Source: Caulobacter sp. | GTDB lineage: Bacteria > Pseudomonadota > Alphaproteobacteria > Caulobacterales > Caulobacteraceae | Direction of reading: 5' to 3' | Length of the DNA stretch: 64,000 nt | Assembly: GCA_017745235.1 (NCBI GenBank) | Contig: JAGHZU010000007.1 | Coordinates: forward strand, 124,001 to 188,000 | Part shown: piece by piece, positions 50,537-59,068 of the stretch | Layout of the letters: each line of letters starts with the position of its first letter | How positions within the stretch are numbered: position 1 is the stretch's first letter | Position numbers and translations under genes: made by a program | The notes under the pieces: generated by a model | Told to the model about the DNA's origin: nothing | What the model saw: the letters and a program-made list of their open reading frames with translations, nothing else | Databases searched by the model: none

Positions 50537-52033
50537 TCACTTCATCGTCGGGATGACGAAGGCGCTGTCCTCGACCTCGCCTTCCGGCCAGCGGGCCGTG
50601 ATCGTCTTGATCTTGGTGTAGAACTTCACGCCCTCCACCCCATGCTGGTTGGTGTCGCCGAAGGCGCTGCGCTTCCAGCCGCCGAAGGTGTGATAGGCCA
50701 CCGGCACCGGGATCGGCACGTTGATGCCGACCATGCCGACATTGACCCGGCTAGCGAACTCGCGAGCGGCCCGGCCATTGCGGGTGAAGATCGCCACGCC
50801 GTTGCCGTACTGGTGCTCGGACGGCAGGGCCAGGGCCTCCTCGAAGCTCTCGGCGCGGACGATCTGCAGCACCGGACCGAAGATCTCCTCCTGGTAGGTC
50901 TTCATGCCCTTCTTGACGCCGTCGAACAGCGACGGACCGATGAAGAAGCCCTTCTCGTAGCCCTGCAGGTGAAAGTCGCGGCCGTCGACCACGAGTTCCG
51001 CGCCCTCTTCCTGGCCGATGCGGATGTAGTCGGCGATCTTGGCGCGATGCTGGGCGCTGACCACCGGGCCGTAATGGGCGTCGGCGTCGGTCGAAACGCC
51101 AACCTTCAACGTGTCGATCTCGGCCACCAGGCGCTCGCGCAGTTCGTCGGCGGTCTTCTTGCCGACCGGCACGACCACCGGCAGGGCCATGCAGCGCTCG
51201 CCGGCCGAGCCGAACGCCGCGCCCGACAGGTCCTTGACCACCTGGGCCATGTCGGCGTCGGGCAGGACGATGCCGTGGTTCTTGGCGCCGCCCATGGCCT
51301 GGACGCGCTTCCCGTGCGCCGTGCCGGTCTGGTAGACATAGTGGGCGATGTCGCTGCTGCCGACAAAGCTGACGGCCTTGATGTCCGGGTGGGTCAGGAT
51401 CGCGTCGACGGCGCTCTTGTCGCCGTGGATTACGTTCAGCACGCCCGCCGGCGCGCCAGCTTCCATCATCAGTTCGGCCAGTTTCACCGGCACGGTCGGA
51501 TCTTTCTCCGACGGCTTGAGAATGAAGCTGTTGCCCACGGCGATGGCGATGCCGAACATCCACATCGGGATCATGGCCGGGAAATTGAACGGCGTGATGC
51601 CCGCGGCCACGCCCAGCGGCTGGCGCATCGAATAGACGTCGATGCCGGGGCCCGCGCCCTCGGTGTACTCGCCCTTGAGGATGTGGGGGATGCCACAGGC
51701 GAACTCGATGACCTCCAGACCGCGCTGGATATCGCCCTTGGAGTCGGCGATGACCTTGCCGTGCTCCGACGAGAGGATCTCGGCCAGGGTGTTCATGTCG
51801 CGCTCGATCAGGCGCTTGAAGTCGAACATCACCCGGGCGCGGCGCTGCGGGTTCGTAGCGGCCCAGCCGATCTGGGCCTTGGCGGCGGCCTGAACGGCGG
51901 CGTCGATTTCGGCGTCGGTCGCGAACTGGACCCGGGCCTGGACCTCACCGGTGTTGGGATTGAAGACGTCGCCGAAGCGGCCGGAGGTTCCGATCAGGGT
52001 CTGACCGTTCACGAAATGGGCGATGTCTCGCAT
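50537..52033 (-). CDS. mmsA: CoA-acylating methylmalonate-semialdehyde dehydrogenase
   Basis: The product is 498 residues from ATG 52033 with AGGGAG upstream. The aldehyde dehydrogenase fold is plain: GITPFNFPAMIPMWMFGIAI, LKPSEKDPTVPVKLAELMME, FVGSSDIAHYVYQTGTAHGK, and the catalytic Cys in GSAGERCMALPVVVPVG. The Cys in RCMA and the missing general-base Glu of hydrolytic ALDHs are typical of the CoA-dependent MMSDH subfamily. It makes propionyl-CoA or acetyl-CoA from the semialdehydes of valine, beta-alanine or myo-inositol breakdown. No other genes of these pathways are adjacent. Confidence 0.95.
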   Translation of the reverse strand: MRDIAHFVNGQTLIGTSGRFGDVFNPNTGEVQARVQFATDAEIDAAVQAAAKAQIGWAATNPQRRARVMFDFKRLIERDMNTLAEILSSEHGKVIADSKGDIQRGLEVIEFACGIPHILKGEYTEGAGPGIDVYSMRQPLGVAAGITPFNFPAMIPMWMFGIAIAVGNSFILKPSEKDPTVPVKLAELMMEAGAPAGVLNVIHGDKSAVDAILTHPDIKAVSFVGSSDIAHYVYQTGTAHGKRVQAMGGAKNHGIVLPDADMAQVVKDLSGAAFGSAGERCMALPVVVPVGKKTADELRERLVAEIDTLKVGVSTDADAHYGPVVSAQHRAKIADYIRIGQEEGAELVVDGRDFHLQGYEKGFFIGPSLFDGVKKGMKTYQEEIFGPVLQIVRAESFEEALALPSEHQYGNGVAIFTRNGRAAREFASRVNVGMVGINVPIPVPVAYHTFGGWKRSAFGDTNQHGVEGVKFYTKIKTITARWPEGEVEDSAFVIPTMK

Positions 52034-52111
52034 GATGCGCTCCCTAACGCTGTTTTGCGCGTCAATAGCATCCAAGGTTCACGCCGTATCGCGCGAAATC
52101 CTGCCTGAAGA

Positions 52112-52636
52112 TCATTCCGCGTCCACATGGACGCGCCGGAACCGTCCCTGCAAGTAGACCAGCGGCTCGTGGTCCGGATCGTAGCGCAGCTTCACCACTC
52201 GCCCGACATAGACCCGGTGGTCGCCGGCGTCGAAGACATGGTGGGTCTCGCATTCGAAATTGGCCATGCAGCCAGGCAGGATCGGCACGCCCGTACGCCA
52301 CGTCTCGGTCTCGAGCCCCGCGAAACGGTCGGATTCCTTCTGCACGAACTGGCGGGCCAGGGCCTGGTGGTCGGCGTGCAGCACGTTGACGGCGAAACGC
52401 CCGGCCGTGTCCAGGGCTGGCAGGCTGGCCGAGTTCAGGTCGACGCAGATCAGGGCCAGCGGCGGCTTCAGCGACACCGAAGTGAACGAATTGGCGGTCA
52501 GGCCCACGCGGCGACCGTCCTCCCCCAGCGTGGTGACCACCGTCACCCCCGTCGTGAAGCATCCGAACGCATTGCGCAGAGCCCGGGCGTCGTGCTCGGC
52601 GCCCTCCCCCAGTTCGATCGTAACCGCCTTACTCAT
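52112..52636 (-). CDS. Flavin reductase domain protein
   Basis: The product is 174 residues from ATG 52636; a GTG two codons upstream is possible. The FMN-binding split barrel of the flavin reductase family is visible: ALRNAFGCFTTGVTVVTTLG, VGLTANSFTSVSLKPPLALI, and the tail VYVGRVVKLRYDPDHEPLVY. Such proteins supply reduced FMN or FAD to a monooxygenase partner or act on flavin directly. No partner monooxygenase is adjacent. It is 40 bp after the JmjC/cupin gene in the same direction. Confidence 0.88.
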   Translation of the reverse strand: MSKAVTIELGEGAEHDARALRNAFGCFTTGVTVVTTLGEDGRRVGLTANSFTSVSLKPPLALICVDLNSASLPALDTAGRFAVNVLHADHQALARQFVQKESDRFAGLETETWRTGVPILPGCMANFECETHHVFDAGDHRVYVGRVVKLRYDPDHEPLVYLQGRFRRVHVDAE

Positions 52637-52676
52637 CGCCACTAGCAGTGGGGCAAAGCGCGGCGGCGGGCAAGCG

Positions 52677-53600
52677 CTAGGCTTGGGCGCGCTCCACCAA
52701 AACGCCCGGCCGGCTCGCGTCCAGGCCGAAGGTGACCGGCAGGTGACGCACATGAGGCGTCTGCAGGCTTAGGGCCTTGGCTCCCCGCGCCACGGCCAGC
52801 TTGCCCAAGGCCGTGGGGCCGAAGCCGTCCTGGATGCGCGGCCGGGCGCCCAGGCGGCGGCGCAACACGCCATTGGCGTAGATGACGTTGGCTCGCATCA
52901 GGGCCGGCGGGGTCATGAATTCGATCGAGATCGAGACGTTCAGCATCGGACCGTTCTCGATCCGGTGCGGGGCGTTCTGCTTCCAGGTGACCATCTTGCC
53001 CGGCGTCAGGTCCACGCACTGGGCGCCGGCGTCCCAGGCCGGATCGAAAGCGAACTGCTCGGCGGTCTCGCGAAGCACGATCTTCTCAAGCGCCAGCTCG
53101 CCCACATAGGGGTCGGCCACCGGATAGACCCAGACCCTCTTCTGGCCCCGGATCTGCCACAGCGACACCAGCGGCACGTCGAGATGGTAGAAGACCTGGG
53201 CGTTGGCGCTGCTGATCAGCATGCCGACGTCGCGCTTGAAGGTTTTCAGGCCCGGCACGCGGGCCTCCTTCTCGGCGAAGATCTCGTCGGACAGGGCGGC
53301 GTATTCCGGCACGAATTCATTGGTCTTGCGCAGGTTCAGCCAGATGCGGCCGGCCTTGGCCGCCTCCAGAAGCTGGTCGCCGGTCAGGTTCCCCGCCGCG
53401 CCCTTGCGCCAGGTGGTCCAGGCCTTTGGGTCCTCGCCCATGGTGAAGACGCCCAGCTGATCGCGCGGATACTGGTCCAGCAGCCGCGCCAGGCCCTCGT
53501 CGTCGAACATCGGCCGCTCGTGCAGGCCGTGCTGGAACATCAGGTTCTCACGGCCGAAAGCCTTGCTCTTCTCCGCGGTCCAATCGCTGATGATGCTCAC
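52677..53600 (-). CDS. Cupin-like / JmjC-type protein
   Basis: The product is 307 residues from GTG 53600, with GGAGGACC upstream; the open frame extends into the glycosyltransferase gene. The double-stranded beta-helix core includes GMLISSANAQVFYHLDVPLV with an HxD pair, then SLWQIRGQKRVWVYPVADPY with a Lys that could hold 2-oxoglutarate, and a distal His in WKQNAPHRIENG. This matches the Fe(II)/2-oxoglutarate JmjC or cupin_8 layout. It may be a protein or small-molecule hydroxylase. The GTGA overlap with the upstream GT2 gene indicates coupled translation. The substrate is unknown. Confidence 0.75.
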   Translation of the reverse strand: MSIISDWTAEKSKAFGRENLMFQHGLHERPMFDDEGLARLLDQYPRDQLGVFTMGEDPKAWTTWRKGAAGNLTGDQLLEAAKAGRIWLNLRKTNEFVPEYAALSDEIFAEKEARVPGLKTFKRDVGMLISSANAQVFYHLDVPLVSLWQIRGQKRVWVYPVADPYVGELALEKIVLRETAEQFAFDPAWDAGAQCVDLTPGKMVTWKQNAPHRIENGPMLNVSISIEFMTPPALMRANVIYANGVLRRRLGARPRIQDGFGPTALGKLAVARGAKALSLQTPHVRHLPVTFGLDASRPGVLVERAQA

Positions 53601-54514
53601 GCGGTCCTCCCGTAGAATTGGATCTTGAACGGCCCCCACCAGAGGGTCTTGCCCAGGCCGCGGGCGGCCCGGTCCAGCCATTCGGCGCGATCGCCAGCCC
53701 GGGTCAGCCACTTGAAGCCGGCGACGGCGCCGAACAGGGCGGCCTGGACCACGCCCACCGCCATCCAGCGGGCCACGCCCACCCGGTCGGGCGGCACGGC
53801 GGCGGCGCAGTGGGCGCTGGGGCCTTGGCCGTAGGCGAAGGCGCGGCGGATCGTGTAGTCCAGGCTGAGACGGTCAGGCACGGGGTCTTCCCAGACCCAC
53901 GCCGCAGGTTCCCAGGCGAAAGTCGCCCCGCCGGCCCGCATGTGGCCGAACAGCATGTCGTCCTCGCCGCCGATGTGGTTGCGCTCGACGGCGAAGGGGG
54001 CGACGGGGTCCGGCAGCGACGCGCGCCGCAGCAGGCTGTCGCCGCAGCCATAGTAGTGGTCGATGACGCCCGCCTCGGCGGGGCCCTCCCGCGAGAAGAA
54101 GCGCTCGAGATAGTCGCGATGGCGGATCACCTGAGCCGGGGCCCGGGCGCGGACCGGGCCGAAGACGACATCGGCGCCATAGCGGGCCTGGGCCGCCAGC
54201 AGCGCGGCCAGCCAGCCCTCCGGCGCCTCCTCGTCGTCGTCCAGGAAGGCGATCAGCTCGCCGCTCGCCTTGGCCATGCCGGCGTTGCGGGCATGCGCCA
54301 CGCCAGGACGCGGTTCGTGCACGTAGTGAACAGGGCAAGGCGCGCCGGCCGCCAGTAGGGCGGCGGCGTCCCGGGCCGAGGGGATCTGGTCGTTGTCGAC
54401 GATCACCAGCTCCAGCGCAGCGAAGTCGACGCCGACCTGGGCAAACACCGAACGGGCCGCGACGGACAGGCCGTCGAGGCGTCGCTGGGTGGGGATCATG
54501 ACCGTAACGCGCAT
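53597..54514 (-). CDS. Family 2 glycosyltransferase
   Basis: The product is 305 residues from ATG 54514. The GT-A fold is clear: VTVMIPTQRRLDGLSVAARS at the start, ELVIVDNDQIPSARDAAALL, the DXD-type LIAFLDDDEEAPEGWLAALL, and later GGEDDMLFGHMRAGGATFAW. A C-terminal hydrophobic stretch (ARWMAVGVVQAALFGAVAGF) may anchor it to the membrane. It transfers sugar from a nucleotide donor to an unknown acceptor. Next to a CelD-type acetyltransferase and a JmjC-type protein, it suggests a small polysaccharide- or glycan-modifying unit. Confidence 0.88.
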   Translation of the reverse strand: MRVTVMIPTQRRLDGLSVAARSVFAQVGVDFAALELVIVDNDQIPSARDAAALLAAGAPCPVHYVHEPRPGVAHARNAGMAKASGELIAFLDDDEEAPEGWLAALLAAQARYGADVVFGPVRARAPAQVIRHRDYLERFFSREGPAEAGVIDHYYGCGDSLLRRASLPDPVAPFAVERNHIGGEDDMLFGHMRAGGATFAWEPAAWVWEDPVPDRLSLDYTIRRAFAYGQGPSAHCAAAVPPDRVGVARWMAVGVVQAALFGAVAGFKWLTRAGDRAEWLDRAARGLGKTLWWGPFKIQFYGRTA

Positions 54515-54583
54515 AGGGTCTCACCCGGAACCTGCTCTTCCTTCACGGCCACGCTAGCCGGAAAAGATGAACAGGTCGGTTCC

Positions 54584-55720
54584 TCAGCTGGCTCGGCGCT
54601 GGGCCTGGCCAGCCACGGCGTGGACCAGGCCGCGCATGCGTCCCCCCATGGTCAGCTCGACGCTGGCGATGGCGTCCATGCGACGGGTCAGCTTGCCCAC
54701 CGGACCCGCGCCGCGGGCGCCGGCCAGGGTCAGGACGTTGTCGAGCGAATTGGCGACACGGCCGGCCATGCTGGCGGCGGTCGCCGTGCCGTCGGCGATC
54801 TGCACCTGGCTGAGGGCGTAGGCGCCCTTGTAGTGGTCGTGACCGGGGCCAAGGTCGTAGCGGTCCAGGCCCAGTTCCGGCATGGCGGCGATGGCCCGCA
54901 GGAAGAAGACCTGGCCCGGCGAGTAGTCCGCGAAGGCCGGGTTCGTCGAGGCGATCCACGGGTGGTAGACCCCGTTCAGGCGCACGCCGAAATGGCCCGC
55001 CACCAGTTGGTCGCCGGCATAGAGGCAGATCATCAGCCCCTGGAACGAGCCGTCCTGGTTCTCGAACAGGTCGGTCATCAGGTCGCGGGTCCAGTCGGGG
55101 CCGAGGAAGTCATGGACGCCGGTGCGCGCCAGCTGCTCGCGCTTCCAGGCGATCAGTTGGTCGAAGGCCTGGCGGGAACGGTCGCCGCCGACCAGCTCGA
55201 CCGCGCCGACCTCGCGCTCCAGCTTGTTGTCCAGGCGACGCCAGTTCTTGATCTTCTTCGGGCTGGCCGCGCGGACGGCCTCCAGATAGGTGGCGGCGTC
55301 GGTGTTGCCCAGGGCGATGACGTGGGCGGTCTTCAGCTCGGCCTGGCCGAAGACGCCGTAGGGATCGATCAGGCCGGTGTAGCGGTACGAGACGAGATCG
55401 GCGGCGCGCAGGACCTCGCCGCCGGTCAGGTCGGCGTCCCGCCGCGAGACGAGACCGTGATAGTCCGAGAGCGGCGAGCCGATGGCCCTGGCCGTGCCGC
55501 CCGGGCGACGGTGGTGAGGCAGAAAGCCCAGGGTCTGGCCGTCGCGACGGATGACGGCCACACGGGCGTCGTCGCGGACCCGGCCCACGGCCTGGGCGAA
55601 GTCGGGACCCATCAGCGGGTTGGTGAAAGCCGGTTCCGCCGCCGCCAGCACGCGCCACAGCGCGACATCCTCGGGAGCGAGGTGACGCGGGTGAAGGATT
55701 TCAACGTCCAGATTGGCCAT
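54584..55720 (-). CDS. GNAT N-acetyltransferase, CelD/BcsL (HfsK-like) type
   Basis: The product is 378 residues from ATG 55720. The paired GNAT layout of the CelD/BcsL (acetyltransf_6) family is seen: FLPHHRRPGGTARAIGSPLS in the first half, SPKKIKNWRRLDNKLEREVG centrally, and AGDQLVAGHFGVRLNGVYHP and LGPGHDHYKGAYALSQVQIA in the second. Caulobacter HfsK, needed for holdfast cohesion, belongs to this family and has paralogues, of which this may be one. It probably acylates a cell-surface glycan. The exact relation to HfsK cannot be told without alignment. Confidence 0.82.
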   Translation of the reverse strand: MANLDVEILHPRHLAPEDVALWRVLAAAEPAFTNPLMGPDFAQAVGRVRDDARVAVIRRDGQTLGFLPHHRRPGGTARAIGSPLSDYHGLVSRRDADLTGGEVLRAADLVSYRYTGLIDPYGVFGQAELKTAHVIALGNTDAATYLEAVRAASPKKIKNWRRLDNKLEREVGAVELVGGDRSRQAFDQLIAWKREQLARTGVHDFLGPDWTRDLMTDLFENQDGSFQGLMICLYAGDQLVAGHFGVRLNGVYHPWIASTNPAFADYSPGQVFFLRAIAAMPELGLDRYDLGPGHDHYKGAYALSQVQIADGTATAASMAGRVANSLDNVLTLAGARGAGPVGKLTRRMDAIASVELTMGGRMRGLVHAVAGQAQRRAS

Positions 55721-55792
55721 GTGTCCCGTTCCGATCCGCTTTGGGAAAGACGGGGACAGGATTGCAACCGCCGGGCCACACGGCCTCGCCCG

Positions 55793-56287
55793 TCAGGCGA
55801 ACGTGGCTTTCAGGATCGTCTCGATGCCCAGCTGGTCGACGGCGTCGAAGGCGGCGGGACGGTCGGAGTCGACGTCGAACACCGCCAGCAACGTTCCGGA
55901 GGCGTCGAACACGGGCACGACGATCTCACTTTGGGACCGGCTGTCGCAGGCGATGTGGCCGGGGAAGGCGTGGACGTCCTCGACGAGCTGGGTGCGTCCC
56001 GTTTCGGCCGCCGCGCCGCAGACGCCGCGCCCGAAGGCGATGCGCAGGCAGCCCAGGGTGCCCTGGTAGGGACCCACGACCAGCTCGCGTTCCTTGGCCG
56101 GGTCGACCACGTAGAAGCCGGTCCAGAAATAGTGGTCGAAGCTGTTGGCCAGCATCGAGGCCACGGTGGCCATGCGGGCGGTCAGGTTCGGCTCGCCGCC
56201 CAGGACCGAGGCGATCTCGTCGGCCACCTCGGCGTAGCGGGCGGCCTTGTCGGCGGAGAGGGTCTTGTCGTTGAAAGCTTCGGCCAT
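55793..56287 (-). CDS. msrC: Free methionine-(R)-sulfoxide reductase (GAF domain)
   Basis: The product is 164 residues from ATG 56287. The GAF-fold fRMsr family is confirmed by three cysteines with the spacing of E. coli Cys84/94/118: CLRIAFGRGVCGAAAET gives the first two 10 apart, and HIACDSRSQSEIVVPVFD the third 24 later. It reduces free Met-R-sulfoxide, using Trx-type donors. Length is normal. It stands alone 55 bp after the chemoreceptor gene end; two thioredoxin-2-like genes are elsewhere in the window. Confidence 0.93.
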   Translation of the reverse strand: MAEAFNDKTLSADKAARYAEVADEIASVLGGEPNLTARMATVASMLANSFDHYFWTGFYVVDPAKERELVVGPYQGTLGCLRIAFGRGVCGAAAETGRTQLVEDVHAFPGHIACDSRSQSEIVVPVFDASGTLLAVFDVDSDRPAAFDAVDQLGIETILKATFA

Positions 56288-56342
56288 GGCCGGGGATATA
56301 GCGCGGCCGGGCCGGTTTGCGAGGGGTTTCGACGCCCCGGCC

Positions 56343-58688
56343 TCAGAACTCCTCCCATTCGCCGGGCCGCGAGCGCGGGGCGATCTTCAGGGCGTTGGCG
56401 CCCTGGACGTAGCGTTCGCGAAAGGCCTCGCGGCGGGCCGGCGCGGGAACTTCGCGGCGGACCGGACGCTCCTGCCCCGGACGGGGGCGCATCTCGTGGA
56501 TCTCGGCCCCCACCTGGAAGCGGCCGATCAGGCGCTCCAGCTCGGCGGCCTCGGACGCCAGGGCGTGGCTGGCGGCGGTCGACTGCTCGACCATGGCCGC
56601 GTTCTGCTGGGTGACCTGATCCATCTGGTTCACGGCGGCGTTGACCTCGGCCAGGCCCACGGCCTGCTCCTTGGACGAGGCGGCGATCTCGCCGACCAGG
56701 TCGTTGATCTCGACTACCTGGGAGAGGATCTGCTGCAGGGTCTCGCCGGTCTCGCCCACCAGCTTCACCCCCTTGTCGACCTGCTGGCTGGAGTCGCGGA
56801 TCAGGCCCTTGATCTCCTTGGCGGCGTCGGCGCTGCGCTGGGCCAGGGCGCGCACTTCCGAGGCCACGACCGCGAAGCCGCGGCCGGCGTCGCCAGCTCG
56901 CGCCGCCTCGACTCCGGCGTTGAGGGCCAGGAGGTTGGTCTGGAACGCGATCTCGTCGATGACGCCGATGATCTGGGTGATCGAGCGCGAGGACTTCTCG
57001 ATGCCGCCCATGGCCTCGACGGCCTCGCGCACGACCTGGCCGCTGCGTTCGGCGTTGGTCTTGGCGCTCTGGGTGACGCCCCGCGCCTTCTCGGCGTTGT
57101 CGGAGCTCCTGCGCACCGTGGCGGTGATCTGGTCCAGGGCCGCAGCCGTCTGCTCCAGGCCCGCGGCCTGGCGCTCGGTGCGCTGGGACAGGTCGTCGGC
57201 GGCGGTGGAGATCTCGGCGCAGCCGGTGCGGATGCTGCGGGCGGCGTTCAGGATGCCGGCCATGGTCTGCTGCAGGCTTTCGACCGCGGCGTTGAAGTCG
57301 CGCGGCATCTTGCGGGCTTCGCCGTCGAAGGCGTCTTCCCGCATGCGCCAGATCAGGTCGCCGTCGGCCAGCTTCTCCATGCCCTGCCCCAGGGTCGCCA
57401 CGGCGACGGCCTGGGCGCGGGCGAAGGCCTCGGCCTCCTTGGCGTGGCGTTGGCGCTCGGCCTCGGCGATGGCCCGCTCGGCCTCCTGTTCGGCCCGGAC
57501 GCGCTGGCCCTGGGCCAGGTCATGGCGGAAGCCGTCGAGGGCGCGGGCGATGACGCCGATCTCGTCGCCGCCCTGCGTGCCGGGCACGGGCTGGTCGTAG
57601 CGGCCGGCGCTGAGGGTGTCGACCGAGCGGGTCAGGTCGGCCAGCGGACGGCGCACCAGGCTGGCGCTGGCGGCGAACAGGGCCAGCAGTACGGCCAGGG
57701 TGATGGCCACGCCGCCGCCGAACAGCAGCTTGGCCAGCCTGTCGGCCGGGCCGGTGATGGCGGCCACCGGCACGTCCATCACCAGGGCCCAGGTGGTGTT
57801 CAGGCCGGGGATGGCGACCGGGCGCACGATGCGCTCCATGGCCGCCTCGCCGTCCTTGACGCCCTCGATGGTCGCCGAGGCCTCGCCCGACAGGACCGAG
57901 CGCACCTTGTCCGCGCCCGCCTCGGCATAGGGGGTCATGCGCAGGCCGGCGTCGGGGTGGGCCACCCATACGCCCTTGGACGACAGCAGCATCACCCGGC
58001 CGCCGCCCAGGGGCTTGAGCGCGCCCAGGCGGGCCGACAGGTTGGTCAGCGACATGTCCAGGCCGGCCACGCCGATGATCTTGCCGTGCGACCGCACGGG
58101 CATGGCCACCGAGGTCATGGCGATCTGGCCGCCGGCGGCGGTTTCCAGATACGGCTCGACCAGGGTCGGACGGCCGCTATGGGCGGCCTGCGTGTAGTAG
58201 GGCTGGGCGAAGTCGGAGCCGTCGGTCTCGGGCTCCAGCGAGGGCTGGCCGTTCTTGTTGATCCAGTAGACCGAGAAGCGGCCGTCCTTGTTGGAGGCCA
58301 GGGCGGCGTCGCCCACATGCTCGGCGTCCTTGCCGTCGATGGCGTTGGGCTCGGCCATGAACCAGGCGCCCATCACCGAGCCGGAGGCCACGGCGTTGGG
58401 CTTGACCATGGCCACGAACTTGTCGCGCTCGGAGAGGCCGGCCTCGTGGGCGGCGGCGATCGAGCCCTCCATGGCCCCGGCGGCCGAGGCGGCGGCCGAG
58501 ATTTCGTTCTGCACCTGCTGGATGGCGTCGCCGGCCACGGCGTCGGCGTAGCGGTGGCTGAGGCCGGCCACGATTCCGCTGGTATGCGACGACACCGCCG
58601 CCGCCGCCGCGATCAGCAACAGCCCGATGGCCAGCCCCGCCACCACCACCAGCTTCCACGCGATCGTCAACCGACGGAACGCCGTCAT
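56343..58688 (-). CDS. Methyl-accepting chemotaxis protein with dCache sensor
   Basis: The product is 781 residues. ATG 58688 has GGGAG 7 bp upstream, while ATG 58706 has none. Transmembrane helix 1 is near residues 12-35 (IAWKLVVVAGLAIGLLLIAA). The periplasmic dCache_1 domain spans about 40-315 (GDAIQQVQNEISAAASAAGA, VIGVAGLDMSLTNLSARLGA-like), helix 2 is near 325-350, then HAMP and the signalling coiled coil, with hairpin tip EVRALAQRSADAAKEIKGLI at about 655-680. dCache sensors often bind amino acids or organic acids. There is no CheA/CheW neighbour. The Pro/Arg-rich tail lacks an obvious CheR pentapeptide. Confidence 0.95.
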   Translation of the reverse strand: MTAFRRLTIAWKLVVVAGLAIGLLLIAAAAAVSSHTSGIVAGLSHRYADAVAGDAIQQVQNEISAAASAAGAMEGSIAAAHEAGLSERDKFVAMVKPNAVASGSVMGAWFMAEPNAIDGKDAEHVGDAALASNKDGRFSVYWINKNGQPSLEPETDGSDFAQPYYTQAAHSGRPTLVEPYLETAAGGQIAMTSVAMPVRSHGKIIGVAGLDMSLTNLSARLGALKPLGGGRVMLLSSKGVWVAHPDAGLRMTPYAEAGADKVRSVLSGEASATIEGVKDGEAAMERIVRPVAIPGLNTTWALVMDVPVAAITGPADRLAKLLFGGGVAITLAVLLALFAASASLVRRPLADLTRSVDTLSAGRYDQPVPGTQGGDEIGVIARALDGFRHDLAQGQRVRAEQEAERAIAEAERQRHAKEAEAFARAQAVAVATLGQGMEKLADGDLIWRMREDAFDGEARKMPRDFNAAVESLQQTMAGILNAARSIRTGCAEISTAADDLSQRTERQAAGLEQTAAALDQITATVRRSSDNAEKARGVTQSAKTNAERSGQVVREAVEAMGGIEKSSRSITQIIGVIDEIAFQTNLLALNAGVEAARAGDAGRGFAVVASEVRALAQRSADAAKEIKGLIRDSSQQVDKGVKLVGETGETLQQILSQVVEINDLVGEIAASSKEQAVGLAEVNAAVNQMDQVTQQNAAMVEQSTAASHALASEAAELERLIGRFQVGAEIHEMRPRPGQERPVRREVPAPARREAFRERYVQGANALKIAPRSRPGEWEEF

Positions 58689-58719
58689 CCGAATCTCCCG
58701 GCCCATCAGGGGTTTATCG

Positions 58720-58739
58720 AGGAATGACCGGCGATTCCT
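58720..58739. promoter_or_regulatory. Dyad with GANTC site upstream of the chemoreceptor gene
   Basis: AGGAAT (58720-58725) and ATTCCT (58734-58739) form a perfect dyad around 8 bp, with a GATTC methylation site at 58733-58737. TTAACC follows at 58748. It may be an operator or cell-cycle input. Confidence 0.35.
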
Positions 58740-58807
58740 AACGACGCATTAACCATGACGCAGGCGCGACATTTTGGCGGGGTAGGAGTCCGGCCTGCGC
58801 CCCTGAT

Positions 58808-58927
58808 CCGCTCATCCCCGCGAAGGCGGGGATCCAAGCGGGATTTCGGATGGGGCCGTGCGGTTTGGGCGTCCTCCGCTTCTGACTGATCCTCGGCTTG
58901 CGTCCCCGTCTTTGCAGGGATGAGCGG
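58808..58927. repeat. Pair of inverted 32-bp intergenic repeats
   Basis: A 32-bp unit at 58808-58839, itself containing the palindrome ATCCCCGC-GAAG-GCGGGGAT, recurs inverted at 58896-58927 with 27 of 32 identities. Translated, such units give the PAFAGM-type peptide seen across alphaproteobacteria, a hallmark of a widespread intergenic palindromic repeat. The whole forms a long hairpin of about 120 bp. Confidence 0.8.
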
Positions 58928-59060
58928 TGGAGGGGGTGCGAGCCTACTCGCCCCCTCCGCGCCTTCGGCGCTCCTCCCCCGGAGGGGGAAGAATAGGTCC
59001 GTGCGATCCGCCCCCTATGGGGGCGGACAGGCGGCGTAGCCGCCAGGTGGGGGCAAGCGT
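58928..59060. repeat. GC-rich palindrome cluster
   Basis: Several perfect hairpins are packed here: TCCGCCCCC-TAT-GGGGGCGGA (59007-59027), GGCGGC-GTA-GCCGCC (59030-59044), and a CCCCC/GGGGG pair near 58974-58988. No gene. It appears to be another intergenic repeat cluster adjoining the inverted pair. Confidence 0.6.
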
Positions 59061-59068
59061 CGACGCGC

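Noticed and set aside
56247..58727. 826-codon plus-strand frame opposite the chemoreceptor
   Set aside because: Antisense shadow of the MCP coiled coil, dominated by Gly, Ala, His and Leu.
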